Assembly: GCA_017543025.1 (NCBI GenBank)
Contig: JAFYGX010000239.1
Span: 1-64,000, forward strand
DNA from: Solobacterium sp.
GTDB taxonomy: Bacteria; Bacillota_I; Bacilli_A; Erysipelotrichales; Erysipelotrichaceae
Direction of reading: 5' to 3'
DNA length: 64,000 nucleotides
In this document: one piece after another, positions 1 through 8,460 of the stretch
How the letters are laid out: every line of letters begins with the position of its first letter
How positions within the stretch are numbered: the stretch's first letter is position 1
Position numbers and translations under genes: made by a program
The notes under the pieces: model-generated
What the model was told of the DNA's origin: nothing
What the model saw: only the letters and a program-made list of their open reading frames with translations
The model's database searches: none

Positions 1-108
1 AATAATATCTTTGTCTTTTTCACGGTTGAACCAGATACTGATGTGTTTCATATGCGTCTTCTGAAATTCCTGATCATATCTTGATTTTTCTTCTTTCGTT
101 TTCGCCAT
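1..108 (-). CDS. Small conserved protein, truncated by the window edge
   Basis: The minus strand is open from an ATG at 108-106 to base 1, giving the first 36 residues of a charged, lysine-rich protein; the stop codon lies outside the window. I do not recognise a named family. It resembles the 68-residue protein at 62444-62650: both have a Tyr/Lys-rich N-terminus followed by a segment of the form S-I-x-x-x-x-R-E-x-x-K-x-I-I. That pattern would fit a short DNA-binding (ribbon-helix-helix-like) or antitoxin-like protein, but this is inference only. An inverted repeat sits just upstream at 142-156. Confidence 0.6.
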   Translation of the reverse strand, partial: MAKTKEEKSRYDQEFQKTHMKHISIWFNREKDKDII

Positions 109-141
109 AGTCCCATTCCAACCTCTGATAACAGCATACCA

Positions 142-156
142 CACTAGAGTCTAGTG
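142..156. promoter_or_regulatory. Inverted repeat (candidate operator) upstream of the edge gene
   Basis: CACTAGA-G-TCTAGTG is a perfect 7-bp inverted repeat with a 1-nt centre. It lies 34 bases upstream of the ATG of the minus-strand gene starting at 108, where a promoter would be expected. An operator for autoregulation is a reasonable inference; no regulator is identified. Confidence 0.4.
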
Positions 157-258
157 ATTAAGAATAAAAGAAAGAATCATCCAATCATAAGCTGTATTTT
201 GGCTCACGATCAGATGATTATTTCAGAGGCTGAGAGGGGCAACCCCCGTTACAGCCCC

Positions 259-1131
259 TCATTCACTCTGATTCAGAAACTTCCTCACTTCTTCCAGACG
301 TTCAAGCGCTTCGTTCCGGCCGATATCATAGACTCTCTGAAGTTCCTTCGGGTCATGTTCATTCCGCCTGACGCCAAGGTCTTCCTTCGGCCGCATGACA
401 AGACATTCTCCCCGTTTTTCCCGCTCCTCGATCTCTTCCATCTGCCGGTTGTAGATTTCCGGGCGTCGCTTCATTGCCTCATATACCTCCGGGTAATCGT
501 GCAAAGCGGCTTTCATTAACGGCAGCAGCCTGCTGTTCTGCTTTCGGTAACCTGCCGGCCGCGTCAGAATAATGACATTGCGGTTATACCCAAGGCCTTC
601 CATATACCTGAACATCACAGAATCCGCAATCCCGCCATCCAGCAGGAGTTTACCGCCGACCTGCACGGGTTTTGAAACCACAGGCATCGAACCAGACGCC
701 TGCACCCAGCCCGCATCATAGTCATTCCATTCATCACAGCACCGGTATTCTGCCTTTCCGGTATATGCATTGGTAACACCTGCATAGAATTTCATCGGGT
801 TCTTCCGATAGGCTTCCGCATCAAACACATCCAGCAGCTCCGGCACTACCCGATAGCAGAAATCCGCATCATACAGATCGCCGCTTTTCAGAAAGCTTGT
901 GAGTGTTCCGTATCTTGGATCCCGGCAGAAGCGAAGATTATACCGAAGCGGTCTTCCGATCTGTCTGGATTTGTAATTAATGCCGAATATCGCACCGGCA
1001 GATATGCCTGCCGCTGCATCAAAAGTGATGTTCTGTTCCAGAAACACATCAATGATTCCGCAGGTAAACAGGCCGCGCATGGCGCCGCCTTCCATGATCA
1101 ATGCAGTGCGCTTCTTCTGTTTTTCTTCCAT
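259..1131 (-). CDS. Patatin-like phospholipase family protein
   Basis: A 290-residue serine acyl hydrolase of the patatin/RssA type. The oxyanion-hole glycine run GGAMRG is at residues 15-20, the nucleophile elbow G-I-S-A-G at 42-46 (Ser44), and the second dyad residue is in the D-G-G motif at 165-167 (Asp165). Length and motif order match the bacterial family that hydrolyses phospholipid or other acyl esters. There is no signal peptide, so it is probably cytosolic. The gene is 30 bases downstream of the unrecognised gene at 1162-2337 on the same strand and may share its transcript. The physiological substrate cannot be inferred. Confidence 0.9.
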   Translation of the reverse strand: MEEKQKKRTALIMEGGAMRGLFTCGIIDVFLEQNITFDAAAGISAGAIFGINYKSRQIGRPLRYNLRFCRDPRYGTLTSFLKSGDLYDADFCYRVVPELLDVFDAEAYRKNPMKFYAGVTNAYTGKAEYRCCDEWNDYDAGWVQASGSMPVVSKPVQVGGKLLLDGGIADSVMFRYMEGLGYNRNVIILTRPAGYRKQNSRLLPLMKAALHDYPEVYEAMKRRPEIYNRQMEEIEEREKRGECLVMRPKEDLGVRRNEHDPKELQRVYDIGRNEALERLEEVRKFLNQSE

Positions 1132-1161
1132 TATTCTTCGCCTTTCCTGCCTGTAATCTGT

Positions 1162-2337
1162 TTATTTCTTCGGTGTCAGCTCTTCAAAATCCCATGGTCT
1201 GTCCCAGGAGCTGTCCGAAGTGATAACCGTATCTCCGCGTTTAAATATATGCCGGTCCAGCGAATGAACAACAACCTCCTGCCCGTTCCGGTCCGTACAC
1301 CGTGTATTGCCAAGAATTGCGTCCGACCAGGCGTCTCTTGCCCGGCGGTCCAGTTCCTTCTTCTTCGCCGCACTGTCCAGCCAGCCTGATTTCGAAGAAG
1401 AGGTTCGGTTTACGGAGGTCTGCTTAGCTGTTTCGGTCTTTTCCTGTTCTGCCTTCTTACGCTCCGCCTTTTTCTGATCGCGCTTCAGCCTGTTCTGTTC
1501 ATTGATCAGCCGCTGTTCTTCCTTCATCATATCTGAAAGATCCGGGCATATATAAATCCCTTCATAGATTGTGGTGCGGAACGCTTTGCTGTAGAGATCA
1601 TCAAACAGATCAGTCGGCGCGTAGCAGGCAATCTGTCTGCTTACATCAACATCCGTTCCGTAAGAAGAGGTATAGATATGCGTTTTCAGTTCTTTGCTGT
1701 ACTGTGCATACGGAAAGCTCATATCCATTGCCGAGGCAAAAACCGGATTATAGATCGCCTGCGTCGCAAAAGCCGGAAGCGTGTTCCATACCGCGGTCAT
1801 CTGTGCATTGACCAGCCCGCTGTAGCATGCACGATACAGCTGGCTTCCCAGTGTGAATGTGTAATTCTGAATTACATGTTTGTAGGCAAACCTCTCCAGC
1901 ACGCTCATCGGATCGCGTTCGATCTCTTCCCTCAGCTTCTCATACCGGCTCTGCTCATATTCCTGAAATTTCGGATGGCAGTAAGTACCCATATGCGTAA
2001 GATTGGAATTTCCGCGATACGCTTCGTGTCCGATTGAATCGATCAGAGCTTCCGGACTGTGAAACTTCCGATGCAGGATGCCGTAATCATCAACGGTAAA
2101 CTCACGGTATTCTTTCAGATAATCATCCCGGAAACTGTAATCGGAATTGTATACAATCAAAGCCCGCTTATCCGGCGATGTGACCCGGATGGTCACCGCA
2201 AACGGATTGCCGTATCCTTTGTATACATCCTTTTTCGTATTGATCACGATCGCCCAGTCATCCGGCACGCACATGCGGTAATACTGCTTGCCGTCTGCTG
2301 CACCGGTGATGATTTTATTGACCATTCTGATATCCAT
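1162..2337 (-). CDS. Unrecognised 391-residue protein
   Basis: A full-length coding region with a good ribosome-binding site (AGGAGAG, nine bases before the ATG) but no family that I recognise. Residues about 1-280 look like a globular alpha/beta region rich in Tyr and Phe. Residues about 270-320 are a Lys/Glu/Gln-rich predicted coiled coil (repeated EEQ, KKAERKKAEQ). The last 70 residues form a small basic/acidic domain ending in tryptophan-rich sequence. There is no signal peptide or membrane segment. It may be cotranscribed with the patatin-like gene downstream. Function unknown. Confidence 0.75.
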   Translation of the reverse strand: MDIRMVNKIITGAADGKQYYRMCVPDDWAIVINTKKDVYKGYGNPFAVTIRVTSPDKRALIVYNSDYSFRDDYLKEYREFTVDDYGILHRKFHSPEALIDSIGHEAYRGNSNLTHMGTYCHPKFQEYEQSRYEKLREEIERDPMSVLERFAYKHVIQNYTFTLGSQLYRACYSGLVNAQMTAVWNTLPAFATQAIYNPVFASAMDMSFPYAQYSKELKTHIYTSSYGTDVDVSRQIACYAPTDLFDDLYSKAFRTTIYEGIYICPDLSDMMKEEQRLINEQNRLKRDQKKAERKKAEQEKTETAKQTSVNRTSSSKSGWLDSAAKKKELDRRARDAWSDAILGNTRCTDRNGQEVVVHSLDRHIFKRGDTVITSDSSWDRPWDFEELTPKK

Positions 2338-2743
2338 AAGAAATGCTCTCCTGGTTAAGTTTAACTGATTTTCCGGGTATGCAGGTTTCCATCAGAGAGC
2401 CTTCCCCTCTGCGTATCACCTGTCTTCTCCCTATGTTCCGCATGTCAGCACAATCCATGTGTCTGATTTCTGACATCCGTCATATTCTGCCGCTCTTCTG
2501 CAGTTCAGTTCCCGCATGTGACCCCTGCACCATTTGTTTCTTATCGTTTTAATTCCTGTAAGCTTTATCACAGCTCTCAGTGAACTAGCGGATGGCCACT
2601 CCCTGTTTTTCCTGTCTGCGGGTGCCTTATTTAACATCGTATACTGAAAACCGGATAACTGAGTACAGACTTCTGTTCTGTGCTTCTTTTTTATCTGTCA
2701 CACAGTCTGAAAACGGGCCTGCCCCCCGGCAAGCCCGCTTCGT
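2338..2743. other. Intergenic stretch without a convincing gene
   Basis: The 400-base gap contains the ribosome-binding site of the gene at 1162-2337 and, at its right end, the terminator at 2708-2737. Short open frames exist on both strands but show no ribosome-binding site and no protein-like composition, so I treat them as chance. The near-palindrome GTTAAGTTTAAC lies close to the start of the minus-strand gene. Confidence 0.5.
2708..2737 (-). terminator. Rho-independent terminator after the SPFH/RHH pair
   Basis: On the minus strand a G+C-rich stem (CGGGCTTGCC paired with GGCAGGCCCG, one mismatch) with a G-rich loop is followed by TTTT. It lies just past the stop codon of the gene ending at 2744. 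Confidence 0.8.
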
Positions 2744-2947
2744 TTAAGAAATGTCCAGTTCAATCGGTTCATCAATGGATTCCCCGACATACTTTCCGTT
2801 TTTCTTTCTCTGTTTTACGCATTCTGTCAGAAGATACTCGATCTGTCCGTTGACCGAACGAAAATCATCTTCTGCCCATGCCGCAATTGCCGCATAAAGT
2901 TTCGGTGACAATCGAAGAGGCACCTGCTTTTTTTCTTCCGCCATCAA
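2744..2947 (-). CDS. Ribbon-helix-helix (Arc-like) DNA-binding protein
   Basis: A 67-residue protein. Residues about 8-45 fit the Arc/MetJ fold: a short strand (Q-V-P-L-R-L), a first helix starting at S-P-K-L-Y-A-A-I, and a second helix containing N-G-Q-I-E-Y-L-L. Such proteins bind palindromic DNA as dimers. It overlaps the upstream SPFH gene by four bases (ATGA), so translation is coupled. The promoter of the pair carries two TGATATCA palindromes overlapping the -10 box, which would suit autoregulation by this protein. That link is inference. Confidence 0.75.
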   Translation of the reverse strand: MMAEEKKQVPLRLSPKLYAAIAAWAEDDFRSVNGQIEYLLTECVKQRKKNGKYVGESIDEPIELDIS

Positions 2948-3939
2948 TACAGACTTCCTGAATTAACAACAGGCTGTGCATCGTGGTTGCCGCAGAGTAC
3001 GACGAGCAGATTTGACACCATTGCGGCCTTGCGCTCTTCATCAAGATCTACCGTTCCGTTTTCCTTCAGCCTCTCAAGCGCCATTTCCACCATTCCGACC
3101 GCTCCGTCTACGATCATTTTCCGCGCATCAATGATTGCGCTTGCCTGCTGTCTCTGCAGCATGACTGCCGCAATTTCCGGCGCATACGCAAGATAGGTTA
3201 TCCGCGCTTCAATAACTTCTATGCCCGCATTATCCACTTTCTTCTGGATTTCTTCCTTGATGCGGTCCGCAACCACTGTACTTGACCCTCTCAGACTGCC
3301 GTCATCGGGCTGGCCGTCTCCGGTCGTATCAATGCCCGGCGCCATATCATACGGATACAGACGGACAATATCACGCAATGCAGTATCGCACATCAGAGAA
3401 AGATATTCCTTGTAGTTATCCACATTGAATACCGCCCGTGCGGTATCCGTCACCCGCCAGGTTACCGCAATGCCGATTTCCACCGGATTGCCGAGCACAT
3501 CATTGATTTTCTGACGCGCATTGTTGAGCGTCATGACTTTCAGACTGATCTTCTTTGAATAATTCTGCGTATTGCCGGCAGAATTCGACCCGGGTATTGT
3601 CACAATGCCGTCTGATCTGACATCTCCGCTCTGGGAAAGCTGTGTACGCGCAGCCGGGTTGACCGCTGAACAGAACGGATTGACAAAATAGAACCCTTCT
3701 CCTTTCAGTGTGCCGATATATTTACCGAACAATGTCAGCACAAGCGCTTCCTGCGGCTTCAGAACTTTCAGCCCGAGAAAGAGAATCCATCCGGCTGCCA
3801 GCCAGATGAGGGAAAGGATGGTCAGCACCGGATACCCGATACCGCTGGCAATGCACAGGATTGCCCCCGCATACAGCGCGAGAATCAGAAGCAGCACAAG
3901 CATACCGTTTTTCTTTCGATTCAGAATAATCTCATTCAT
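2944..3939 (-). CDS. SPFH/Band 7 domain membrane protein
   Basis: A 331-residue prohibitin/stomatin-type protein. Two hydrophobic segments at about residues 12-32 and 37-57 anchor it in the membrane. They are followed by an SPFH domain (about 60-290) with the usual opening [17 protein letters not shown] and the conserved region V-T-W-R-V-T-D-T-A. The C-terminal part has the alanine- and glutamine-rich helix typical of these scaffolds. Members organise membrane microdomains or regulate proteases. The gene starts 53 bases downstream of a strong promoter and overlaps a ribbon-helix-helix gene. No protease (NfeD type) is adjacent. Confidence 0.88.
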   Translation of the reverse strand: MNEIILNRKKNGMLVLLLILALYAGAILCIASGIGYPVLTILSLIWLAAGWILFLGLKVLKPQEALVLTLFGKYIGTLKGEGFYFVNPFCSAVNPAARTQLSQSGDVRSDGIVTIPGSNSAGNTQNYSKKISLKVMTLNNARQKINDVLGNPVEIGIAVTWRVTDTARAVFNVDNYKEYLSLMCDTALRDIVRLYPYDMAPGIDTTGDGQPDDGSLRGSSTVVADRIKEEIQKKVDNAGIEVIEARITYLAYAPEIAAVMLQRQQASAIIDARKMIVDGAVGMVEMALERLKENGTVDLDEERKAAMVSNLLVVLCGNHDAQPVVNSGSLY

Positions 3940-3960
3940 AACTGTTCCTCCGATTTATTC

Positions 3961-3996
3961 TGATATCAATATGATATCATTTTAAATTTCTGTCAA
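3961..3996 (-). promoter_or_regulatory. Promoter with double TGATATCA operator
   Basis: On the minus strand TTGACA (3996-3991) and CATATT (3973-3968) are separated by 17 bases, a near-consensus sigma-A promoter for the SPFH/RHH operon. Two copies of the palindrome TGATATCA, at 3961-3968 and 3972-3979, flank and overlap the -10 box. This is a classic repression geometry. Confidence 0.75.
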
Positions 3997-4028
3997 GCCC
4001 TGCTGTGTTTCATTCACCTGAACCAAGA

Positions 4029-4060
4029 GAAAAAGGACGCCCTTATGCCGAGCGCCCCTG
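4029..4060 (-). terminator. Terminator downstream of the KDG kinase gene
   Basis: The minus strand reads a stem AGGGGCGC/GCGTCCT (with G-U pairs) around an 11-base loop, followed by TTTTT. It lies 24 bases past the stop codon at 4084. Confidence 0.7.
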
Positions 4061-4083
4061 TAATAAAGCAGAAATGATTATGC

Positions 4084-5172
4084 TTAACGCTTGATGTCGT
4101 AGTTCATATTCATCAGATTGCGGATCACGCTCTCATCATCTGTAATATTCGCATCTCCGTGAATCGTATGCTTGATGACAGAAGACGCAACCGCAAAATT
4201 CAGAATATCCATCGGCTTGAACTGATGCAGCATTGCGTAGATGAGACCGGACGCAAACGCATCGCCGCCGCCGACCCGGTCAAGAATCGTAAATGTGAAC
4301 TGTTTGCTTTCAAAGGTATGACCGTCATACCACATATAAGCCTTCAGGCTGTTTTCCGAACCGGAATGCACATAGCGTACATGCCGGGCAATGCATTTGA
4401 TATTCGGATAACGTTCGACAAAATGACGGAACACTTCATCCTGCTGTTCATAATCCGGCTGCAGCGGAATGCCGTCCTTCCAGTCCCCCTTGGTATGATC
4501 TTCTTCATCCTTCCAGAGATGATACGGTTCAATTCCGAGCAGCACATCGACATAAGGAAGGCACTTCGTGCAGAAATCACGCGCTTCTTCCCAGGACCAC
4601 AGGGTAGAACGGAAATTTCCGTCAAACGAAACCGTAATGCCAAGCTGCTTTGCGGTCTCGAGCATGCGCAGAATCAGATCCGCGCAGGAGGGAGACAGAG
4701 CCGGTGTGATGCCGGAAAGATGAAGCCAGTCAAACCCTTTGAGCAGGCCTTCCAGATCATATCCGGAAAAATCATATTCTGCGACAGCAGAATGCTTGCG
4801 GTCATATATCACCTTGCTGGAACGGATACCGAAGCCGGTTTCAAGATAATAGGTGCCGAGCCGGTGGGAAGGAGTCTCTTTCGGGGTGGAAAGAATGACA
4901 GGCGTGCAGTGAACATCGCTGGAGCGCAGAGAACGGATCGCACTCTTGCCCAGTGAATTATCCGGTACGACCGAGAAAAATGTCGAGTCAACCCCAAGGC
5001 TTGCGAGCGCTAATGCGATATTCGCTTCACTTCCGCCATACGTCGCTTCAAACGACGTTGCCATACGGATTTTTTCATAATTCGGCGGCGTCAGTCTCAG
5101 CATGATCTCACCCATGGTAATAAACTTCTTGCCGGTATCATTCGATGCGGAAATCGGATTCTTATGTTTCAT
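4084..5172 (-). CDS. kdgK: PfkB-family sugar kinase, probably 2-dehydro-3-deoxygluconokinase
   Basis: A 362-residue ribokinase-family enzyme. The N-terminal G-E-I-M-L-R-L-T-P-P and Y-G-G-S-E-A-N-I-A motifs are typical of KDG kinases, and the C-terminal signature R-V-G-G-G-D-A-F-A-S-G carries the catalytic Asp. KDG kinase phosphorylates 2-keto-3-deoxygluconate before KDPG aldolase in hexuronate breakdown. No aldolase or uronate gene is nearby, so the substrate is inferred from family resemblance. The ribosome-binding site GAAGGAGAG precedes the ATG. A terminator at 5235-5261 separates it from the upstream operon, so it likely has its own promoter (candidate -10 TATTAT) and the terminator at 4029-4060. 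Confidence 0.82.
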   Translation of the reverse strand: MKHKNPISASNDTGKKFITMGEIMLRLTPPNYEKIRMATSFEATYGGSEANIALALASLGVDSTFFSVVPDNSLGKSAIRSLRSSDVHCTPVILSTPKETPSHRLGTYYLETGFGIRSSKVIYDRKHSAVAEYDFSGYDLEGLLKGFDWLHLSGITPALSPSCADLILRMLETAKQLGITVSFDGNFRSTLWSWEEARDFCTKCLPYVDVLLGIEPYHLWKDEEDHTKGDWKDGIPLQPDYEQQDEVFRHFVERYPNIKCIARHVRYVHSGSENSLKAYMWYDGHTFESKQFTFTILDRVGGGDAFASGLIYAMLHQFKPMDILNFAVASSVIKHTIHGDANITDDESVIRNLMNMNYDIKR

Positions 5173-5234
5173 ACAGTCTCTCCTTCAGTTAGGTATATTC
5201 ATAATACTGTATTTTTATTCGCACAAAACACAAA

Positions 5235-5261
5235 GAAAAGACGGCTTTCGCCGTACTTTTC
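5235..5261 (-). terminator. Terminator of the fruK-mtlA-dehydrogenase operon
   Basis: On the minus strand GAAAAG-(T)-ACGGC, a GAAA tetraloop and GCCGT-CTTTTC form an 11-bp stem with one bulge, followed by T-rich sequence. It sits 14 bases past the dehydrogenase stop codon. Confidence 0.85.
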
Positions 5262-5274
5262 TTCTCCGGGGGAA

Positions 5275-6555
5275 TCAGAGGGTGTCAACTGTAACTCCGA
5301 AGTGCTCGAAGATCATTTTTTCCGCTTCCGGATTCCAGAGTCCGTTATGCGCTTTGCAGCAGGCGTCGAGTTCTTTGAAGAACGGATCGGTTTCACCGAG
5401 TTTTCCGAAGTCCTCGATCGCTGTCATCGGCATATTGAACTGTGTATAAGCCAGTTTCTTTCCGCCTTTGATATGCGGCAGGTTGCAGGTCGTTTCCGCA
5501 ATACTGTCAATGCCTCCGACATGGGTGACCATGATCGCCGGATCAATGATGCCTCTTGCGGCAAGATCATTCGCCTCAATCAGGTCATCGTTGTTTCCGC
5601 CGGTCGTGCCCATGATATGGGTTGCGTTGTAATGGCAGTCATAAAGGTTGACCATTGCGCTGAAGTTCTTATCGCTCGGTCCGGAGAAGAAGGACATGCA
5701 TCCGTCGTAGGCAAGCACCTGATTGCCAAGTTCCGCAACTGCAGGTACCGGAACATAGATCAGCACATCGTCATATCCATGGCCGTCTGTGAGGTCCATA
5801 AGACCTTTACGCGCATCCTCCATCTTTGCCGTGTTGACATAGATCAGCTCAACGCCGTGTTCCTTTGCCCACTCCGGAGAAACCACTTCTTCTGCACGGG
5901 CGATCTTGGCGTCATCAACATCGGTGACGACAATCTTTGCCGGATCGTATTTGCAGACGCAGGCATATGCCACTGCTCCAAGTCCCATCGGGCCGCAGCC
6001 GCCCATGATGATCAGGTTGCCGCCGCGCTTGAGACCCATCTCATGCTTGTAAACGCCCTGTTTTGTATGGTACTGGGCATGCATTGCCCCGATGGAGCAG
6101 GACAGCGGTTCGCCAAGGCTTGCCTTGTAGAAGCTGTCTCCGTCAAACGGCATCAGGGCGCCGACTTCCATCGCTTCATGCGGGAAGATGCAATAGGTGC
6201 AGTCACCGCCGAAGAACTCATAGGAGTATCCCGGGGAATCCATGGAACCCTTGTAATTCAGAGCAGGCTGCTGTGCAAACCGCATTCCCGGTTTGAACTG
6301 GTCCTTCCACTTTTCACCGACTTTTACGATGACGCCCGCAAACTCATGACCGGTAATAATCGGGTTGGTATCAATGTTCTGCGGAGCCCGCTTGTGCTTT
6401 TTTCCCTGCACTGCCAGCTTGTAGGTGGACATGCAGATGGAATCACTGTAGATCTTTGCGAGGATTTCATCCTCTTTGATTTCCGGAAGTTCAAACTCTT
6501 CCAGGCGCAGATCCATTTCGCCGTACATTCTTACTGCTTTTGTTTTCATTTTCAC
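5275..6555 (-). CDS. Zinc-dependent MDR dehydrogenase, sorbose-1-phosphate reductase-like
   Basis: A 426-residue medium-chain dehydrogenase. The catalytic zinc ligands are visible as Cys41 (D-S-I-C-M-S-T) and His70-Glu71 (G-H-E-F-A-G), and the nucleotide-binding loop as G-G-C-G-P-M-G. The four-cysteine structural zinc lobe is absent. The overall sequence and extra length suggest the SorE-type enzymes that interconvert L-sorbose-1-phosphate and glucitol-6-phosphate. It is the last gene of an operon with a mannitol-type PTS and 1-phosphofructokinase, where mtlD would be expected, so it may oxidise the PTS product next to the phosphate. A GTG start (6555) fits the AGGGG site best; an ATG follows two codons later. 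Confidence 0.8.
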   Translation of the reverse strand: MKMKTKAVRMYGEMDLRLEEFELPEIKEDEILAKIYSDSICMSTYKLAVQGKKHKRAPQNIDTNPIITGHEFAGVIVKVGEKWKDQFKPGMRFAQQPALNYKGSMDSPGYSYEFFGGDCTYCIFPHEAMEVGALMPFDGDSFYKASLGEPLSCSIGAMHAQYHTKQGVYKHEMGLKRGGNLIIMGGCGPMGLGAVAYACVCKYDPAKIVVTDVDDAKIARAEEVVSPEWAKEHGVELIYVNTAKMEDARKGLMDLTDGHGYDDVLIYVPVPAVAELGNQVLAYDGCMSFFSGPSDKNFSAMVNLYDCHYNATHIMGTTGGNNDDLIEANDLAARGIIDPAIMVTHVGGIDSIAETTCNLPHIKGGKKLAYTQFNMPMTAIEDFGKLGETDPFFKELDACCKAHNGLWNPEAEKMIFEHFGVTVDTL

Positions 6556-6588
6556 TTTTACCCCTGGTTTTCTGTAACACTGTTCTGT

Positions 6589-8448
6589 TTATTTAAACAG
6601 ATTATATACTTCGTCCCTGCTCATATTCACTATACGATCAACTGCTTCTTCGGTTTCGCAAGCTTCTGCGATTTTCGCCAGCGCAGTCATATGGTCATCT
6701 CCGACCGATGCAACGCCGATCACCAGTTTGACAGTCTTTCCGTCACCCCAGTCAAGGCCATCCGGATAAGTGAAGATCGCAATGCCGGAGTTCAGGATTT
6801 CACCCGTCATGGATTCAATTCCATGCGGAATTGCAATGGAGTTGCCGATCGCCGTGTTGAATACTTTTTCCTTTTCAAACATCGCTTCGGTATAGCGCTC
6901 TGTAACATAACCGCTGTCTTTCAGAACTTTGCCCATCGCTCTGATCGCTGCATCTTTTGTCTTTGCCGGGTGATTCAGGAGAATGTTTTTCTTCAGAAGA
7001 ATACCGCCATGGTAATCTGTTCCGCTTTCTACTTCCGGGTTTGTGTTGATACGTGCATCCAGAAGATCTTTCACGATCTGATCATATTCCGGAGCTGTCA
7101 TGAAGTTTGTAATGGTAACAATACGTGCTTCCGGTGCGCTCTTCTTTGCCCGCTCGGCAAGATCTTTATGGCAGACGACCATTTCTGCGTCCGCAGGAAT
7201 CTCTGATACGGAAGCGTGTTTTACCTGAATCTGATCAAAGCCGGCTGCTTCGAGCTTCTTCTGCAGCACGGTAGCGCCCATTGCGGAGCTTCCCATACCT
7301 GCATCGCATGCAAATACGATATGTTTCAGTGTGCGAAGGTCAATCTTTTTCCCGGTCTCACCGATCGCATACGCGCTCACGCCTTTGGACTGCGCCTTCA
7401 TGTTCTTCATTTTGTCTTCTGCCTCATCAAGACCGCCCTTTGCCTCAGAGAAGCGGACGATCGGAGCTGCAATCAGGAAGGAAACCACTGCGCCGATGAC
7501 AACCGAAAGCAGTACGGCAAGTGTGGATCCTCTCGGAGCCATTCCGACATATGCGAAGACGGAACCCGGTGATGCAGGAGCTGTAAGGCCAAGGTGGAAC
7601 AGGCTGTTGTAGAACATCGCTGCCATCGATCCGCCGATTGCCGCCAGAAGCAGAAGCGGATTCATCAGGACATACGGGAAGTAGATTTCATGAATACCGC
7701 CGAGCAGGTGAACGATCAGCGCACCCGGAGCAGAGCTTTTTGTGGTCTCATCTTTGGAGAAGAACCAGTAAGCCAGCAGGATACCGGTACCGGCTCCCGG
7801 ATTGGTTTCGATCATGTAGAAAATCGAATGTCCGACCGTCTTGACCTGTTCTGCGCCAAGCGGTGTGAAGATACCGTGGTTGATCGCATTGTTGAGGAAG
7901 AGAACCTTTGCCGGTTCAACGAAGATCGAGATCAGCGGCAGCAGTCCATGGTCGACAAGAACCTGTACGCCTGCACTCAGTACCTGAAGAACCGCAGCCA
8001 TGAACGGACCCATGACATAGAAGCCGAGAATCGCAAGCAGAAGACCGATGATACCGAGTGAGAAGTTGTTTACCAGCATCTCAAATCCGGCTTTCACTTT
8101 TCCTTCAATTGCCTTGTCGAATTTCTTCATGACCCAGCCGGCAAACGGACCCATGACCATGGCACCCATTAACATGGTATATTCCGTACCGCAGATCGTA
8201 CCGACGGTAGCGATTGTTCCGGCAATTGCGCCACGGTCACCGCCAACCATTTTGCCGCCCTGATATGCAATCAGGATCGGGAGAAGATATGTAAGCATCG
8301 GGCCTACGATTGTGCTCAGCTGGGCATTCGGCATCCAGCCTGTGTCGATGAATAATGCGGTCAGTAATCCCCATGCGATGAATGCGCCGATATTCGGCAT
8401 GACCATCGCACTGAGGAACCGGCCAAAGGACTGTACACGTTCTTTCAT
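6589..8448 (-). CDS. mtlA: PTS mannitol-type transporter, EIICBA fusion
   Basis: A 619-residue permease that takes up and phosphorylates a hexitol. EIIC occupies about residues 1-340, with several membrane segments and the conserved G-G-I-H-E-I-Y-F-P-Y substrate loop. EIIB follows with the phosphorylated cysteine in F-A-C-D-A-G-M-G-S-S (Cys381). EIIA is at the C-terminus with the active histidine in A-I-P-H-G-I-E-S (His542). Domain order and length match E. coli MtlA. The gene lies 12 bases after fruK and 33 before the dehydrogenase. Mannitol is the expected substrate, but another hexitol cannot be excluded because the partner enzymes are unusual. Confidence 0.92.
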   Translation of the reverse strand: MKERVQSFGRFLSAMVMPNIGAFIAWGLLTALFIDTGWMPNAQLSTIVGPMLTYLLPILIAYQGGKMVGGDRGAIAGTIATVGTICGTEYTMLMGAMVMGPFAGWVMKKFDKAIEGKVKAGFEMLVNNFSLGIIGLLLAILGFYVMGPFMAAVLQVLSAGVQVLVDHGLLPLISIFVEPAKVLFLNNAINHGIFTPLGAEQVKTVGHSIFYMIETNPGAGTGILLAYWFFSKDETTKSSAPGALIVHLLGGIHEIYFPYVLMNPLLLLAAIGGSMAAMFYNSLFHLGLTAPASPGSVFAYVGMAPRGSTLAVLLSVVIGAVVSFLIAAPIVRFSEAKGGLDEAEDKMKNMKAQSKGVSAYAIGETGKKIDLRTLKHIVFACDAGMGSSAMGATVLQKKLEAAGFDQIQVKHASVSEIPADAEMVVCHKDLAERAKKSAPEARIVTITNFMTAPEYDQIVKDLLDARINTNPEVESGTDYHGGILLKKNILLNHPAKTKDAAIRAMGKVLKDSGYVTERYTEAMFEKEKVFNTAIGNSIAIPHGIESMTGEILNSGIAIFTYPDGLDWGDGKTVKLVIGVASVGDDHMTALAKIAEACETEEAVDRIVNMSRDEVYNLFK

Positions 8449-8460
8449 TTTAATAACCCC

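Noticed and set aside
5164..7206. Very long open frame on the plus strand over the dehydrogenase and PTS genes
   Set aside because: It is antisense to two clearly recognised genes, has no ribosome-binding site, and its Phe/His/Cys/Arg-rich composition is typical of antisense shadow frames.
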